From the NCBI RefSeq assembly GCF_000472705.1, contig NZ_AXAE01000013.1:124001-188000 (forward strand): DNA of 64,000 bases, written 5' to 3'. Below are positions 33,055 to 45,476 of the stretch, piece after piece (within the stretch, counting starts at the first letter, position 1; the number at the start of each line of letters is the position of its first letter). The position numbers and the translations under genes were made by a program. The notes below the pieces were generated by a model. It saw only the letters and a list, made by a program, of their open reading frames with translations. It made no database searches and had not been told where the DNA came from. The DNA comes from Mesorhizobium erdmanii USDA 3471. Its GTDB lineage: Bacteria; Pseudomonadota; Alphaproteobacteria; Rhizobiales; Rhizobiaceae.

Positions 33055-33900
33055 TCAGATCATCTCCAGCCCGCGTTTGCGCGTGGGCGGCGGGAATGCA
33101 CGGTCGAGTTCGGCGAGATCCTGCGACGTAAGCTTTATGTCCAGCGCGGCAAAATTCTGGCGGACATGCTCCTGGCTGCTGGCCTTGGGGATGGCGATGA
33201 CGCCCTCCTGGTGCATCACCCAGGCCAGGGCGATTTGTGCCGCCGTGGCATTGTGGCGGGCGGCGACGGCATCGAGCCTGGCATTGCGCGCCAATGCGCC
33301 CTGCTCGACCGGCGAATAGGCCATCAAGGGGATGCCGCGCTTCCGGCTCCAGGGCGCCAGATCGAATTCGAGGCCGCGCCGGACCAGATTGTAGAGCACC
33401 TGGTTGGTCTGGACGTGGCCGCCATCGGGCAAGCCGGCCAGGCCTTCCATTTCCTCGGTGTCGAAATTGCTGACGCCCCAATGGCGGATCTTGCCGGCCC
33501 TCTTCAAGGCCTCGAAGCCCTCGACCGTCTCCGACAGCGGCACGCTGCCCGGCCAATGCAGCAGGTAAAGATCGATGCGGTCGGTGGCGAGGCGCTTCAG
33601 GCTGTTTTCGCAGGCACGCTGCACGCCCGCGCGCGACGCGTTGGACGGCAGCACTTTCGAAACCAGGAAGGTCTCGGCGCGGCGCCCGGCAATGGCTTGC
33701 GCCACCACCTCCTCGGCGCCGCCGCTGGCATACATTTCGGCGGTATCGATCAGCTTGATGCCGAGGTCGAGGCCGAGCTTCAGGGCGTTGACCTCATCGG
33801 TACGACGACTGACATTCTCGCCCATCTTCCAGGTGCCTTGGCCGAGCACCTGGACGGCTTCGCCAGAAGGCAGTCTGGTGGTTCTTATCGTTGATGGCAT
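33055..33900 (-). CDS. Aldo/keto reductase
   Basis: A 281-residue NADPH-dependent TIM-barrel reductase. The catalytic tetrad is visible as Asp/Tyr in LIDTAEMYASGGAEE, Lys in LVSKVLPSN and His in LYLLHWPG; AIPKASSQEHVRQN is the cofactor-binding signature. The substrate is unknown. ATG at 33900; the same frame stays open upstream only because it shadows the DUF305 gene. It is downstream of the copper genes on the same strand, but the 77-base gap leaves co-transcription uncertain. Confidence 0.9.
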   Translation of the reverse strand: MPSTIRTTRLPSGEAVQVLGQGTWKMGENVSRRTDEVNALKLGLDLGIKLIDTAEMYASGGAEEVVAQAIAGRRAETFLVSKVLPSNASRAGVQRACENSLKRLATDRIDLYLLHWPGSVPLSETVEGFEALKRAGKIRHWGVSNFDTEEMEGLAGLPDGGHVQTNQVLYNLVRRGLEFDLAPWSRKRGIPLMAYSPVEQGALARNARLDAVAARHNATAAQIALAWVMHQEGVIAIPKASSQEHVRQNFAALDIKLTSQDLAELDRAFPPPTRKRGLEMI

Positions 33901-33977
33901 GAGAGAATCCCGGCGCGGTCGAAAAGCATCGCAACACAATCGCCGGGAGAAATCCAGATCGAAGCCGTCGGTGGCGA

Positions 33978-34370
33978 TCACTTCACCGGATGAGCGGCAA
34001 GCCAGTCCTGCATCTGCTTGATCTCGGCTTCCTGGGCGGCGATGACGCCTTCGGCGAGCTTGCGGATTTCCGGGTCCTTGCCATTGGCAAGCTCGACCTT
34101 GGCCATGTCGATGGCGCCCTGATGGTGCGGGATCATGCCGCGAACGAAATCGACATCGGCATTGCCGGTGTATTGCGACGCCATCATGTCGGCATGCATC
34201 TTGTCCATCGCTGCCTTGTAGCCTTCGGTCGAAGGACTGGTCGCGTCCATCGACATGCCAGCCATGTCGTGTTTCATCTCTTCGCTTTGCGCCGGAACGC
34301 TTTCGAGGAAGACGGCGAGCAGCATTCCGGCCGCCATCAGCAACAGCACGAGTTTCTTGGCCAAGGTCAT
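33978..34370 (-). CDS. DUF305 family copper-associated periplasmic protein
   Basis: A 130-residue protein. Signal peptide KKLVLLLMAAGMLLAVFL with likely cleavage near residue 28, then a Met/His-rich stretch (EEMKHDMAGMSMD), and the DUF305 motifs FVRGMIPHHQGAIDMAK and AAQEAEIKQMQDWL. The paired histidines and many methionines suit copper binding, as in cyanobacterial CopM. It follows copA by 43 bases and very likely shares its CueR-type promoter, giving a periplasmic copper-binding partner for the exporter. Confidence 0.85.
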   Translation of the reverse strand: MTLAKKLVLLLMAAGMLLAVFLESVPAQSEEMKHDMAGMSMDATSPSTEGYKAAMDKMHADMMASQYTGNADVDFVRGMIPHHQGAIDMAKVELANGKDPEIRKLAEGVIAAQEAEIKQMQDWLAAHPVK

Positions 34371-34413
34371 TCATGGTCTCCTGTTGCTTGGGTGTCGTAT
34401 TTGGGGGTTTGGA

Positions 34414-36939
<2,526 letters not shown>

Positions 36940-36972
36940 TCCAAAATTGCCTCTATGCCTCTGTATCGGACG

Positions 36973-37003
36973 GAGGTAGTGCTTCCAGTAACTGGAAGGT
37001 CAA
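36973..37003 (-). promoter_or_regulatory. CueR/HmrR-type promoter of copA
   Basis: Read on the minus strand: -35 TTGACC (37003-36998), a 19-base spacer and -10 TACCTC (36978-36973). The spacer holds the perfect 17-bp dyad CTTCCAGTAACTGGAAG (36982-36998, plus-strand reading). Over-long 19-bp spacing with a CTTCC...GGAAG dyad is the hallmark of MerR-family copper promoters, where the activator untwists DNA on binding Cu(I). The copA ATG is about 34 bases downstream of the -10 box. Confidence 0.85.
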
Positions 37004-37137
37004 GAGCTGTTTTGATTTTTCGCATTTCGGCAGCCAGCGGATTGCCCGATTTGCAACTATACACGCTCGCGCGCCCGCACTAATGTTAAGCTCTCTAATA
37101 TTACTCTGATCTCCTTGCCGCTGGACTCTGTCCGACA

Positions 37138-37989
37138 ATGAAGTGCCTGGTCATAAACCTCGATCGCTCTCCGGATCGGCTTGTCCATATGATTGCCGAG
37201 TTCGCCCGTATCGGCACCGCGTTCGAACGGATCGCGGCGGTCGACGCTCGCAGCCACCCTGAACTCGCACAACAACCGCAGCATCCGATATATGGGGTCC
37301 GGCGTTTGCTGGGCAGCGAGATCGCTTGCCTGCACAGCCACCGGGCCTGCTGGTCGATCCTGGCTTGCGACGAGGCCCGCTATGGCGCCATCTTCGAGGA
37401 CGACGTGGTTTTTTCAGCAAATGCCGGCCCGTTGCTTGCCGATGATGGCTGGATCCCGGCCGATGCCGATATCATCAAGCTCGAAACCTACTTCAGAAGG
37501 ACACTGATCCACCGCAGAAGCATCTCCGCCGGCCACGGGTTTTCAACGTCCAGGCTCTATAAGAACCATCCGGGAACCGGAGGCTACATCATCTCCAGAC
37601 AAGCAGCCCTTGATCTCCTCGAAGCGACCGAAAAGATCAATGTCACCGCCGATGATCTGATTTTCACCCCGGCATTGCGGAGTTCATCGAGCAAAAAAAT
37701 CTACCAGCTCGTCCCTGCGCTGTGCGTACAGGACCAGTTCGTCGGCAACCGCTTGCCGAGCCTTCTCGGCCGGGAACGGGATGCCCTATGTGCCGTGGAC
37801 GAGCTTGCGGTAAAACGCAAAAGGCCGGCCACCGCGAGGATCTTGAAAGAGGCTGGGCGAATCCAGCGGTGGATCGTCGATTTCTGCAGATTCCGGCGAC
37901 ATATTGTCGTCCCCTTCGATTCGACCGGGCAAACGAGCAGACCGCTTGACGGATCGCTGGCGGCTCCATTACCAAGCGTCGCACTGTAG
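37138..37989 (+). CDS. Glycosyltransferase family 25 protein, copy 1 of a tandem array
   Basis: A 283-residue GT25 (LPS/LOS glycosyltransferase) protein. Conserved blocks are CLVINLDRSPDRLVHM (N-terminus), FERIAAVDAR, GSEIACLHSHRACW and the metal-binding GAIFEDDVVFS. GT25 enzymes are typically galactosyl- or glucosyltransferases of lipopolysaccharide outer core, acting at the inner face of the membrane. This is the most divergent of four tandem copies and has a longer C-terminal tail. The conserved tail WIVDFCRFRRHIVVPF recurs in the other copies. It is divergent from copA, 198 bases away. Confidence 0.85.
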   Translation: MKCLVINLDRSPDRLVHMIAEFARIGTAFERIAAVDARSHPELAQQPQHPIYGVRRLLGSEIACLHSHRACWSILACDEARYGAIFEDDVVFSANAGPLLADDGWIPADADIIKLETYFRRTLIHRRSISAGHGFSTSRLYKNHPGTGGYIISRQAALDLLEATEKINVTADDLIFTPALRSSSSKKIYQLVPALCVQDQFVGNRLPSLLGRERDALCAVDELAVKRKRPATARILKEAGRIQRWIVDFCRFRRHIVVPFDSTGQTSRPLDGSLAAPLPSVAL

Positions 37990-38058
37990 AATACGTGCCA
38001 GCTCCCGCGTTAGCCGGAGGACGCTGAAACCCCCACAAAATAGTGATTTCGTTGGCCG

Positions 38059-38862
38059 ATGAAGCGCCTGGTTATCAATCTCGATCGATCTCCCGATCGC
38101 CTTGCTCATATAACGGCGGAGTTCGCCCGCATCGGCATCGGATTCGAGCGGGTTGCGGCAGTCGATGCAAGGCAACATCCGGACCTGATGCTGCAGCCGC
38201 AGCATGCGATGTACGCCATCCGGCGCCTGTCCCACAGCGAGATCGCCTGCATGCACAGCCATCGCGCCTGTTGGTCGATCATCGCGCAGGACGACGCTGC
38301 TTATGGCGCCGTCTTCGAGGACGACATCGTGTTCTCGGCGAAAGCCGGTGCCCTGCTTGCCGACGTGAGCTGGATTCCGGCCGATGCGGATGCCGTCAAG
38401 CTCGAAACATTCTTCGTTAAGACCATGACCCAGAGGAAAAGCACCGCCGTCGGTCACGGCTTTTCCTTGGTCAGGCTGCGCGGGAACCACGTCGGAACTG
38501 CCGGCTATATCCTGTCGAGGCAAATGGCGCGCGACCTCCTCGACGTTACGGCACAGGTCAGCGCGGCGGCCGATGATCTCGTCTTCAATCCGGCGTTCCC
38601 CACGTCAGGCGAAAAGACGATCTACCAGCTTGCTCCCGCGCTTTGCGCACAGGATCAGTTCGTCGGCGGCAGACTGCCAAGTTTGCTTGTCGAGGGACGG
38701 AACGCCGAATGGGTCGCGAGCGGGCTGACCATCAAACGCAGAAGGCCCGTCACCGAGAAAATAAGGAGGGAGACCAGACGCGTCGTCGAATGGATCATCG
38801 ACTATGGCAGGGGGCGGCGCTACACAGTCGTCCCTCTCGATCCGCCCGCGGCGAAAGAATAG
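38059..38862 (+). CDS. Glycosyltransferase family 25 protein, copy 2
   Basis: A 267-residue GT25 enzyme: RLVINLDRSPDRLAHI, FERVAAVDARQHPDLML, HSEIACMHSHRACW, GAVFEDDIVFSAKAG. It starts 69 bases after copy 1. The 12 bases AAATAGTGATTT about 10 bases before its ATG recur in the same position upstream of copy 3, showing that duplication included the leader. The role is probably sugar transfer in LPS core or another surface glycan. Donor and acceptor are unknown. Confidence 0.85.
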   Translation: MKRLVINLDRSPDRLAHITAEFARIGIGFERVAAVDARQHPDLMLQPQHAMYAIRRLSHSEIACMHSHRACWSIIAQDDAAYGAVFEDDIVFSAKAGALLADVSWIPADADAVKLETFFVKTMTQRKSTAVGHGFSLVRLRGNHVGTAGYILSRQMARDLLDVTAQVSAAADDLVFNPAFPTSGEKTIYQLAPALCAQDQFVGGRLPSLLVEGRNAEWVASGLTIKRRRPVTEKIRRETRRVVEWIIDYGRGRRYTVVPLDPPAAKE

Positions 38863-39202
38863 ATTTCTCGCCGGGCCATCCCCGGCAGCGAGAACGCGTT
38901 TTAGGCCGTCCGAAAGCAAGGCCAACCAGCCCCCACCGCAGAAAATCTCCGGAAACTTCGCCAGTATAAGTACAGATTTTGGTTCTGCTTCACCATTCCC
39001 TTTGTGGTTGATTAGGCAGAGATAGAAATCTTTTGCATTTCCAGACAATTGAATTTATTCTGATTTACTTATTGTCAAAATTCGTATTGGCTCTTCTCAT
39101 TTCATTGCCGCACAAATTCTCCCCAAAAAAAGTCGGCAAACGCTGCCTATACCTGTGCTAGAGCCCAGCCATTATCCTTGTGAAATAGTGATTTGTTAAA
39201 TA
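38863..39202. other. AT-richer 340-base gap within the glycosyltransferase array
   Basis: No gene seen. From about 38960 the sequence is markedly richer in A and T than its surroundings (for example TTGAATTTATTCTGATTTAC), then reaches the AAATAGTGATTT element (39183-39194) before copy 3. It likely holds a promoter for copies 3 and 4, but I cannot fix boxes with confidence. Confidence 0.4.
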
Positions 39203-40010
39203 ATGAAGCGTCTGGTCATCAATCTCGATCGGTCCCCCGAGCGGCTTGCCCACATGACAGCGGAGTTTGCCCGCATCGGCATCGGGTTTCGATCGGGTGG
39301 CGGCAATCGATGCAAGGCAGCATCCAGACCTGATGCTGCAACGCCAGCATCCACTATACGCCATACAGCGTCTGTCCGGCAGTGAGATCGCGTGCCTGCA
39401 CAGCCATCGCGCCTGCTGGACCATCATTGCGCAAGACGAGGCACCCTATGGCGCCGTCTTCGAGGACGACATGGTGTTTTCGGCCAGAGCCGGTGCGCTG
39501 CTTGCCGATACCAACTGGATCCCGGCCGATGCCGACGTCGTCAAGCTCGAGACATTCTTCCACACCACAGTAATCCAGAGGGAAAGGGTTTGCATCGGCA
39601 ACGGGTTTTCCATGTTCAGGCTGCGCAAGAACCATATAGGAGCCGGAGGTTACCTGCTCTCCAGGCAAGCTGCCCGCGACCTTCTCCTGGCAACCGAGGG
39701 GGTCAACGTGGCAGTGGACAATCTCATTTTCGATCCCGCGTTCGCAACATCGACCGACAAGACGATATACCAGCTGGTTCCAGCCCTGTGCGCGCAGGAA
39801 CACTTCGTCGGCGCCAAGTTGCCCAGTTTGCTTGCGCAGGAACGGGACGCCGAGTGGGTTGCCAGCGGGCTTGCGAATAAGCGCAGGAAGCCGGTCACGG
39901 CGCGAGTCAGGAGAGAGGTCCGGCGGACTGCGCGGTGGATTGCCGACTTCTGCAGGTTCCGGCGACAGATCGTCGTCCCCCTCAGCCCGATCGAGGCAAG
40001 CGACCAATGA
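39203..40010 (+). pseudogene. Glycosyltransferase family 25 protein, copy 3, frameshifted
   Basis: The frame opening at ATG 39203 (KRLVINLDRSPERLAHM) breaks after FARIGIGF and stops at 39385, while the rest of a normal GT25 protein (FDRVAAIDARQHPDLML onward, through GAVFEDDMVFSARAG, to 40010) continues in the next frame. The cause is one extra T in the TTT at 39287-39289; the other copies have TT at this place. Without the T the product would be 268 residues, like copies 2 and 4. The rest of the gene is undamaged, so the lesion is recent, a switchable site, or a sequencing error. The stop overlaps the start of copy 4 (ATGA). Confidence 0.8.
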
Positions 40011-40807
40011 AGCGTCTGGTCATCAATCTCGATCGGTCCCCCGAGCGGCTTGCCCACATGACAGCGGAGTTTGCCCGTATCAACATCGGGTTCCAGCGAG
40101 TCGCGGGGATCGATTCAAAGCAATATCCCGACCTGGCACTGCAGCCACAGCACGCGATTCACGCCATACGACCGCTTTCCGGCAGCGAGATCGCCTGCCT
40201 GCACAGCCATCGTGCCTGCTGGGCGATCATTGCCCAGGACGATGCCCCGTACGGCGCTGTATTCGAAGACGATATGGTCTTCTCCGGCAAGGCGGGGGCT
40301 TTGCTGGGCAATACCAGTTGGGTGCCGGCAGACGCGGATGTCGTGAAGCTCGAGACGTTCTTCTCCAGAACCGTAATCCAGAGGAGGAGGAGGAGCGCTG
40401 CCGGCAACGGTTTTTCCGTGGTCCGGCTCCGCAAGGGCCATCCGGGGGCCGGGGGTTATCTCCTTTCGCGGCAAACGGCACGCGACTTTCTGGAGGCGAC
40501 CGCGCAGATCAACATAGCTGTCGATGATCTCATCTTCGACCCCATCATGTCAGCCAGCAAGACTGTCTACCAACTTGTTCCCGCCTTGTGCGCGCAGGAC
40601 CAGTTCGTTGCCGACAGGCTGCCAAGCCTGCTTGATCAGGAACGGGATGCCGCGCGAACCGCGAGTGGGCTTATGACACGACGCAGGAAGCCGACAACCG
40701 TGAGAATCACGAGAGAGGCCGGACGAACCATACGGTGGATCGCCGACTTCTGTAGATTCCGGCGACAGATCGTCGTGCCTCTCGATCCGATCGAGGCAAC
40801 TGACTAG
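40007..40807 (+). CDS. Glycosyltransferase family 25 protein, copy 4
   Basis: A 266-residue GT25 enzyme (RLVINLDRSPERLAHM, FQRVAGIDSKQYPDLAL, GSEIACLHSHRACW, GAVFEDDMVFSGKAG). Its ATG overlaps the stop of copy 3, so it depends on translation through copy 3 or on re-initiation. Its first 71 bases are identical to copy 3 (39203-39273), although the remainder has diverged. That points to gene conversion or a very recent partial duplication. A distinctive basic RRRRS insertion occurs near residue 125. Confidence 0.86.
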   Translation: MKRLVINLDRSPERLAHMTAEFARINIGFQRVAGIDSKQYPDLALQPQHAIHAIRPLSGSEIACLHSHRACWAIIAQDDAPYGAVFEDDMVFSGKAGALLGNTSWVPADADVVKLETFFSRTVIQRRRRSAAGNGFSVVRLRKGHPGAGGYLLSRQTARDFLEATAQINIAVDDLIFDPIMSASKTVYQLVPALCAQDQFVADRLPSLLDQERDAARTASGLMTRRRKPTTVRITREAGRTIRWIADFCRFRRQIVVPLDPIEATD

Positions 40808-40856
40808 CGGTTCATCTTTCAAGGAGTCGCCGAACCGCCCGATCTCTTGCTCTTGA

Positions 40857-40926
40857 CGCAATTCCAAGGGAAAGCGTAACTCGCCTTTCCCGGGAAAGGC
40901 GTTTTCACACCTTTCCTGGAATTGCT
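40857..40926. repeat. Palindromic intergenic repeat (GCAATTCC...GGAATTGC family), copy 2
   Basis: Outer arms CGCAATTCC and GGAATTGC enclose a perfect 20-bp palindrome, CGCCTTTCCCGGGAAAGGCG, at 40882-40901. It is related to the element at 21031. It lies between the GT25 array and glnD and may act as a terminator or mRNA-stabilising structure. Confidence 0.6.
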
Positions 40927-41020
40927 TCAGGCCGCTTGCCGGGCTGTCGGCCGGCCCCATACACAGCGCCGCGAAAACGCGCTATAGACGCCGCCGAAAT
41001 GGCAAGGCCAACCGGTACCT

Positions 41021-43822
41021 ATGGCGAAAATATCCCTGAAGCTCGATGAACTGATCGACGGCGACGCCTTGCGCCGCGAGATGACCGCGCTGACGACGGC
41101 CACCGCCGGCGACGGTTCCGGACCGGCCGCCCGCGCCGGCGTTCTGCAGCTTCTCAAGGGCCGGCTTGCCGAAGGCCGGAAGATCGCCGAGGCCATGCTG
41201 AGGCAAGATGGCGGCGGCAATGCCTGTGCCGAGCGGCTGTCACATCTGATGGATGAGCTGATCCGGACGCTTTACGATTTCGCGGCGACGCATGTCTACC
41301 AGGTGAAGAACCGTTCGTCGGCCGAACGCATGGCCGTTGTCGCGGTCGGCGGCTATGGCCGCGGCACGCTGGCGCCGGGCTCCGACATCGACCTCCTCTT
41401 CCTCTTGCCCTACAAGCAGACGCCGTGGGGTGAGCAGACCGTCGAATACATGCTCTACATGCTGTGGGATCTTGGCTTGAAGGTCGGCCACGCCACCCGC
41501 AACATCGACGAGTGCCTACGGCTGTCACGCACCGACATCACCATCCGCACCTCGATCCTGGAAGCGCGCTTCCTGTGGGGCGAACGCAAGCTCTATGACG
41601 AGCTGATGTTGCGCTTCGACCATGAGGTGGTGCGCACAACCGGCCCGGAATATGTCCAGGCCAAGCTCGCCGAACGCGACGAGCGCCATGCCAAGGCCGG
41701 CGAAAGCCGCTATCTGGTCGAACCCAACGTCAAGGACGGCAAGGGCGGCCTGCGCGACCTGCAGACCCTGTTCTGGATCGGCAAGTACTTCTACCGGGTG
41801 CGCACCGGCGAGGAACTGGTCGAGAAGGGCGTCTTCACCGAGGCCGAGTACCGTGAATTCCAGAAGGCCGAGGATTTTCTGTGGGCGGTACGCTGCCACA
41901 TGCATTTCCTCACCGGCAAGGCCGAGGAGCGGCTGCATTTCGACATCCAGCGCGAGATCGCCGAGCGGCTGGGTTACACGACCCATCCCGGCCTGTCGGC
42001 CGTCGAACGCTTCATGAAGCACTACTTCCTCGTCGCCAAGGATGTCGGCGACCTGACCCGCATCTTCTGCGCCGCGCTGGAGGAGGAGCAGGCCAAGCAC
42101 GTGCCGGGCTTCAACCGCATCTTCCTCACCTTCCAGCGCCGCAAGCGCAAGCTTGCCGGCACGTCCGATTTCATTGTCGACAATCACCGCATCAACATCG
42201 CCGACGACCAGGTGTTCGAACGCGATCCGGTCAATCTGCTCCGGCTGTTCTGGTTCGCCGACAAGCACGGGCTGGAATTCCACCCGGACGCGCTGAAGCT
42301 GCTCACCCGCTCGCTCGGCCTGGTCAACAAGTCGCTGCGGCGCGACGAGGAAGCCAACCGGCTGTTTCTCGATATCCTGACCTCGGACCGCAATGCCGAG
42401 CTCAATCTGCGGCGCATGAACGAGGCTGGGCTACTGGGCAAACTGATCCCCGACTTCGGCAAGATCGTCGCCATGATGCAGTTCTCGATGTACCACCACT
42501 ATACGGTGGACGAGCACCTGATCCGCTGTATCGGAGTGCTGGCCGAGATCGAACGCGGCGACGGCGAGAAAGTGCATCCGCTGTCGCATTCGCTGATGCC
42601 GGGCCTGAGGAAGAGCCGCGAGGCGCTCTATGTCGCCGTGCTGCTGCACGACATCGCCAAGGGCAGGCTGGAGGATCACTCCGAGGCCGGCGCGCGGATC
42701 GCACGCCGCATCTGTCCGCATATGGGGCTTTCCCCGGCCGATACCGAGACGGTCGCCTGGCTGGTCGAGAACCACCTGGTAATGTCGATGACGGCGCAGA
42801 CCCGCGATCTCAACGACCGCAAGACGATCGAGGATTTCGCGGCGATCGTGCAGTCGGTCGAGCGGCTGAAGCTGCTCTTGATCCTCACCGTCTGCGACAT
42901 CAGGGGCGTCGGCCCGGGTGTGTGGAATGGCTGGAAGGGCCAACTGCTGCGCACGCTCTACTACGAGACCGAACTGCTTTTGACCGGCGGCTTTTCGGAA
43001 GTGTCACGCGCCCAGCGCACAGCGGCGGCACGCGAACGCCTGGCCGAAGCGCTCGCCGACTGGCCCGACAAGGCACGCAAGCGCTATGTCGGCCTGCATT
43101 ACGAGAACTATTTGCTGACCGTCGACCTGCCGGACCAGCTTCGCCACGCCGAGTTCATCCGCGAGGCGGACGCGGCCGGCAACAGGCTCGCCACGATGGT
43201 CAAGACACACCAGTTCGAGGGCGTTACCGAGATCACCGTGCTGGCGCAGGACCATCCCCGCCTTCTCTCGGTCATTGCCGGGGCATGCGCCGGGGCCGGC
43301 GGCAACATCGTCGACGCGCAGATCTTCACCACGTCGGATGGCCGCGCCCTGGACACCATCCTGATCTCGCGGGAATTCGACCGCGACGAGGATGAGCGCA
43401 GGCGCGCCGAGCGCGTCGGCCGGCTGATCGAGGACGTGCTGTCGGGCAAGAGCTGGCTGCCGGAGATGATCGAGAAGCGCACCAAGCCCAAGCGCGGCGC
43501 CAAGGTGTTCAAGATTCCGCCGCGCGCCGAAATCCGCAACACGCTGTCGAACCGGTTTTCGGTCATCGAGGTCGAAGGGCTGGACCGGCCCGGCCTGCTG
43601 TCGGAGATCACCGGGACGCTGTCCGACCTGTCGCTCGACATCGCCTCCGCCCATATCACCACCTTCGGCGAAAAGGTCATCGACACCTTCTACGTCAACG
43701 ATCTCACCGGCCAGAAGATCGACAGCCCTTCGCGCATCACCACCATCCGCAACCGGCTGACAGCAACGCTCGACGGCACGGCGCCCGAACGCGGCGGCAG
43801 GAGCAAGGCGGCCGCCGAGTGA
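41021..43822 (+). CDS. glnD: Bifunctional PII uridylyltransferase/uridylyl-removing enzyme
   Basis: A 933-residue GlnD, the nitrogen-status sensor that uridylylates PII when glutamine is low and deuridylylates it when glutamine is high. The nucleotidyltransferase motif is [20 protein letters not shown] near residue 110-128. The HD hydrolase domain follows ([15 protein letters not shown] near 540). Two C-terminal ACT domains bind glutamine (from about 730 and 847). Start at ATG 41021 ([11 protein letters not shown]). It is followed after 46 bases by murJ in the same direction. Confidence 0.96.
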   Translation: MAKISLKLDELIDGDALRREMTALTTATAGDGSGPAARAGVLQLLKGRLAEGRKIAEAMLRQDGGGNACAERLSHLMDELIRTLYDFAATHVYQVKNRSSAERMAVVAVGGYGRGTLAPGSDIDLLFLLPYKQTPWGEQTVEYMLYMLWDLGLKVGHATRNIDECLRLSRTDITIRTSILEARFLWGERKLYDELMLRFDHEVVRTTGPEYVQAKLAERDERHAKAGESRYLVEPNVKDGKGGLRDLQTLFWIGKYFYRVRTGEELVEKGVFTEAEYREFQKAEDFLWAVRCHMHFLTGKAEERLHFDIQREIAERLGYTTHPGLSAVERFMKHYFLVAKDVGDLTRIFCAALEEEQAKHVPGFNRIFLTFQRRKRKLAGTSDFIVDNHRINIADDQVFERDPVNLLRLFWFADKHGLEFHPDALKLLTRSLGLVNKSLRRDEEANRLFLDILTSDRNAELNLRRMNEAGLLGKLIPDFGKIVAMMQFSMYHHYTVDEHLIRCIGVLAEIERGDGEKVHPLSHSLMPGLRKSREALYVAVLLHDIAKGRLEDHSEAGARIARRICPHMGLSPADTETVAWLVENHLVMSMTAQTRDLNDRKTIEDFAAIVQSVERLKLLLILTVCDIRGVGPGVWNGWKGQLLRTLYYETELLLTGGFSEVSRAQRTAAARERLAEALADWPDKARKRYVGLHYENYLLTVDLPDQLRHAEFIREADAAGNRLATMVKTHQFEGVTEITVLAQDHPRLLSVIAGACAGAGGNIVDAQIFTTSDGRALDTILISREFDRDEDERRRAERVGRLIEDVLSGKSWLPEMIEKRTKPKRGAKVFKIPPRAEIRNTLSNRFSVIEVEGLDRPGLLSEITGTLSDLSLDIASAHITTFGEKVIDTFYVNDLTGQKIDSPSRITTIRNRLTATLDGTAPERGGRSKAAAE

Positions 43823-43868
43823 GATCCATCACCCCTTCGTCCCAATCGTGCAGGCAGTCCCCAAACGC

Positions 43869-45476
43869 ATGAGCCTCGTCAAAAAATTCGCCACTGTCGC
43901 TTCCGGCACGCTGATGAGCCGCGCGCTCGGTTTTGGCCGCGAGATGCTGATGGCGGCAGCGCTCGGCACCGGACCGGTGGCCGACGCCTTCAACGCCGCC
44001 TTCCAGTTCCCTAACACCTTTCGCCGGCTGTTCGCCGAAGGCGCGTTCAACGCCGCCTTCGTGCCGCTGTTTGCCAAGGAGATCGAGACGCATGGCACCG
44101 ACGGCGCCAAGCGCTTTTCCGAAGAAGTGTTCGGCGTGCTGTTCACGGCGCTGCTGGCGCTGACCATCGCCATGGAACTGGCGATGCCGCTCATCGTGCG
44201 CTACCTGGTGGCGCCGGGCTTTGCCGACACGCCGGGCAAATTCGAGACGACCGTCGCACTGGCGACGATCATGTTTCCCTATCTCATCTGCATGTCGCTT
44301 GCCGCCATGATGGCCGGCATGCTGAATTCGCTGCGCCGCTATTTCGCGGCGGCGATCGCCCCGGCTTTCCTGAACATCATCCTGATCAGCGTGCTCGGCT
44401 ACGCCTGGTATCATGGGCTGGATGCCCATGCTGTCGGCTTCAGCCTGTCCTGGGGCGTGCTGGCGGCAGGCCTCGTGCAACTCGCCATCGTCTGGGTGGC
44501 GGTGCGCAACGCCGGCATCGCGATCGGCTTTCGCCGGCCGAGGATGACGCCGAACGTGAAGCGGCTGCTGATCCTGGCGCTGCCCGCGGCGATCACCGGC
44601 GGCATCACCCAGATCAACCAGCTGATCGGTACCGCGATCGCGTCGGCGCAGGACAGTGCCGTGTCCTCGCTCGCCTATGCCGACCGCGTCTATCAGCTGC
44701 CGCTCGGGGTCGTCGGCGTGGCGGTCGCGATCGTGCTGCTGCCCGAACTGTCGCGGGCGCTGAAATCGGGCAATCTCATCGAGGCCGCCAATCTGCAGAA
44801 CCGCTCGGTCGAGTTCACCTTGTTCATGACTTTGCCGGCGGCGGCGGCGCTCTGGGTGATGGCGGAGCCGATCGTGCGGCTGGTCTATGAGCGCGGCGCG
44901 TTTGCCGCCAATCATTCGACCCCGACCGTAGCGGCGATCCTGGCGATCTTCGGCCTGGGCTTGCCGGCCTTCGTTCTGATCAAGGCCTTTACCCCGGGTT
45001 ATTTCGCCCGCGAGGATACACGCACTCCAATGACCTTCGCCGCCATCTCGGTGGCGGTAAACGTCGCCACCGCGCTGACCCTGTTTCCCAGGATGGGTGC
45101 TCCCGGCATTGCGGTCGCCTCGGCCGTGGCCGGCTGGGTCAACGCGCTGATGCTGCTTGCCGTGCTCATCCGGCGCGGCCATTGGGGCCGCGACGTGCCG
45201 CTGCTGAAGCGCATTCCCCGGCTGGTGCTGTCGGCGGCGGTTATGGGCGTCGCACTCTACTTCGCCGAACACTGGCTGGCCGCCAGGATCGGCCCCGGCT
45301 CGCCGCTGGTCGTCAAGGCGACGACGGTACTGGCGCTGGTGGTCGGCGGAGCGCTGCTCTATTTCGTCACCGCGTTTGCGACCGGAGGCGCCGATTTCGG
45401 CATGATCCGGCGCAATGTCGGGCGCAAGGGGGCGAACGCCGCTTCACCCGTGGTAAAATCAGAACTCGACGAATAA
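43869..45476 (+). CDS. murJ: Lipid II flippase MurJ
   Basis: A 535-residue integral membrane protein of the MOP superfamily with about 14 helices, beginning MSLVKKFATVASGTLMSRALG, the standard MurJ/MviN opening. Conserved are the GPVADAFNAAFQFPNTFRRL loop and the ERGAF segment. It flips lipid II across the inner membrane for peptidoglycan synthesis. The ATG at 43869 is preferred to a GTG at 43848. It is probably co-transcribed with glnD. Confidence 0.94.
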   Translation: MSLVKKFATVASGTLMSRALGFGREMLMAAALGTGPVADAFNAAFQFPNTFRRLFAEGAFNAAFVPLFAKEIETHGTDGAKRFSEEVFGVLFTALLALTIAMELAMPLIVRYLVAPGFADTPGKFETTVALATIMFPYLICMSLAAMMAGMLNSLRRYFAAAIAPAFLNIILISVLGYAWYHGLDAHAVGFSLSWGVLAAGLVQLAIVWVAVRNAGIAIGFRRPRMTPNVKRLLILALPAAITGGITQINQLIGTAIASAQDSAVSSLAYADRVYQLPLGVVGVAVAIVLLPELSRALKSGNLIEAANLQNRSVEFTLFMTLPAAAALWVMAEPIVRLVYERGAFAANHSTPTVAAILAIFGLGLPAFVLIKAFTPGYFAREDTRTPMTFAAISVAVNVATALTLFPRMGAPGIAVASAVAGWVNALMLLAVLIRRGHWGRDVPLLKRIPRLVLSAAVMGVALYFAEHWLAARIGPGSPLVVKATTVLALVVGGALLYFVTAFATGGADFGMIRRNVGRKGANAASPVVKSELDE

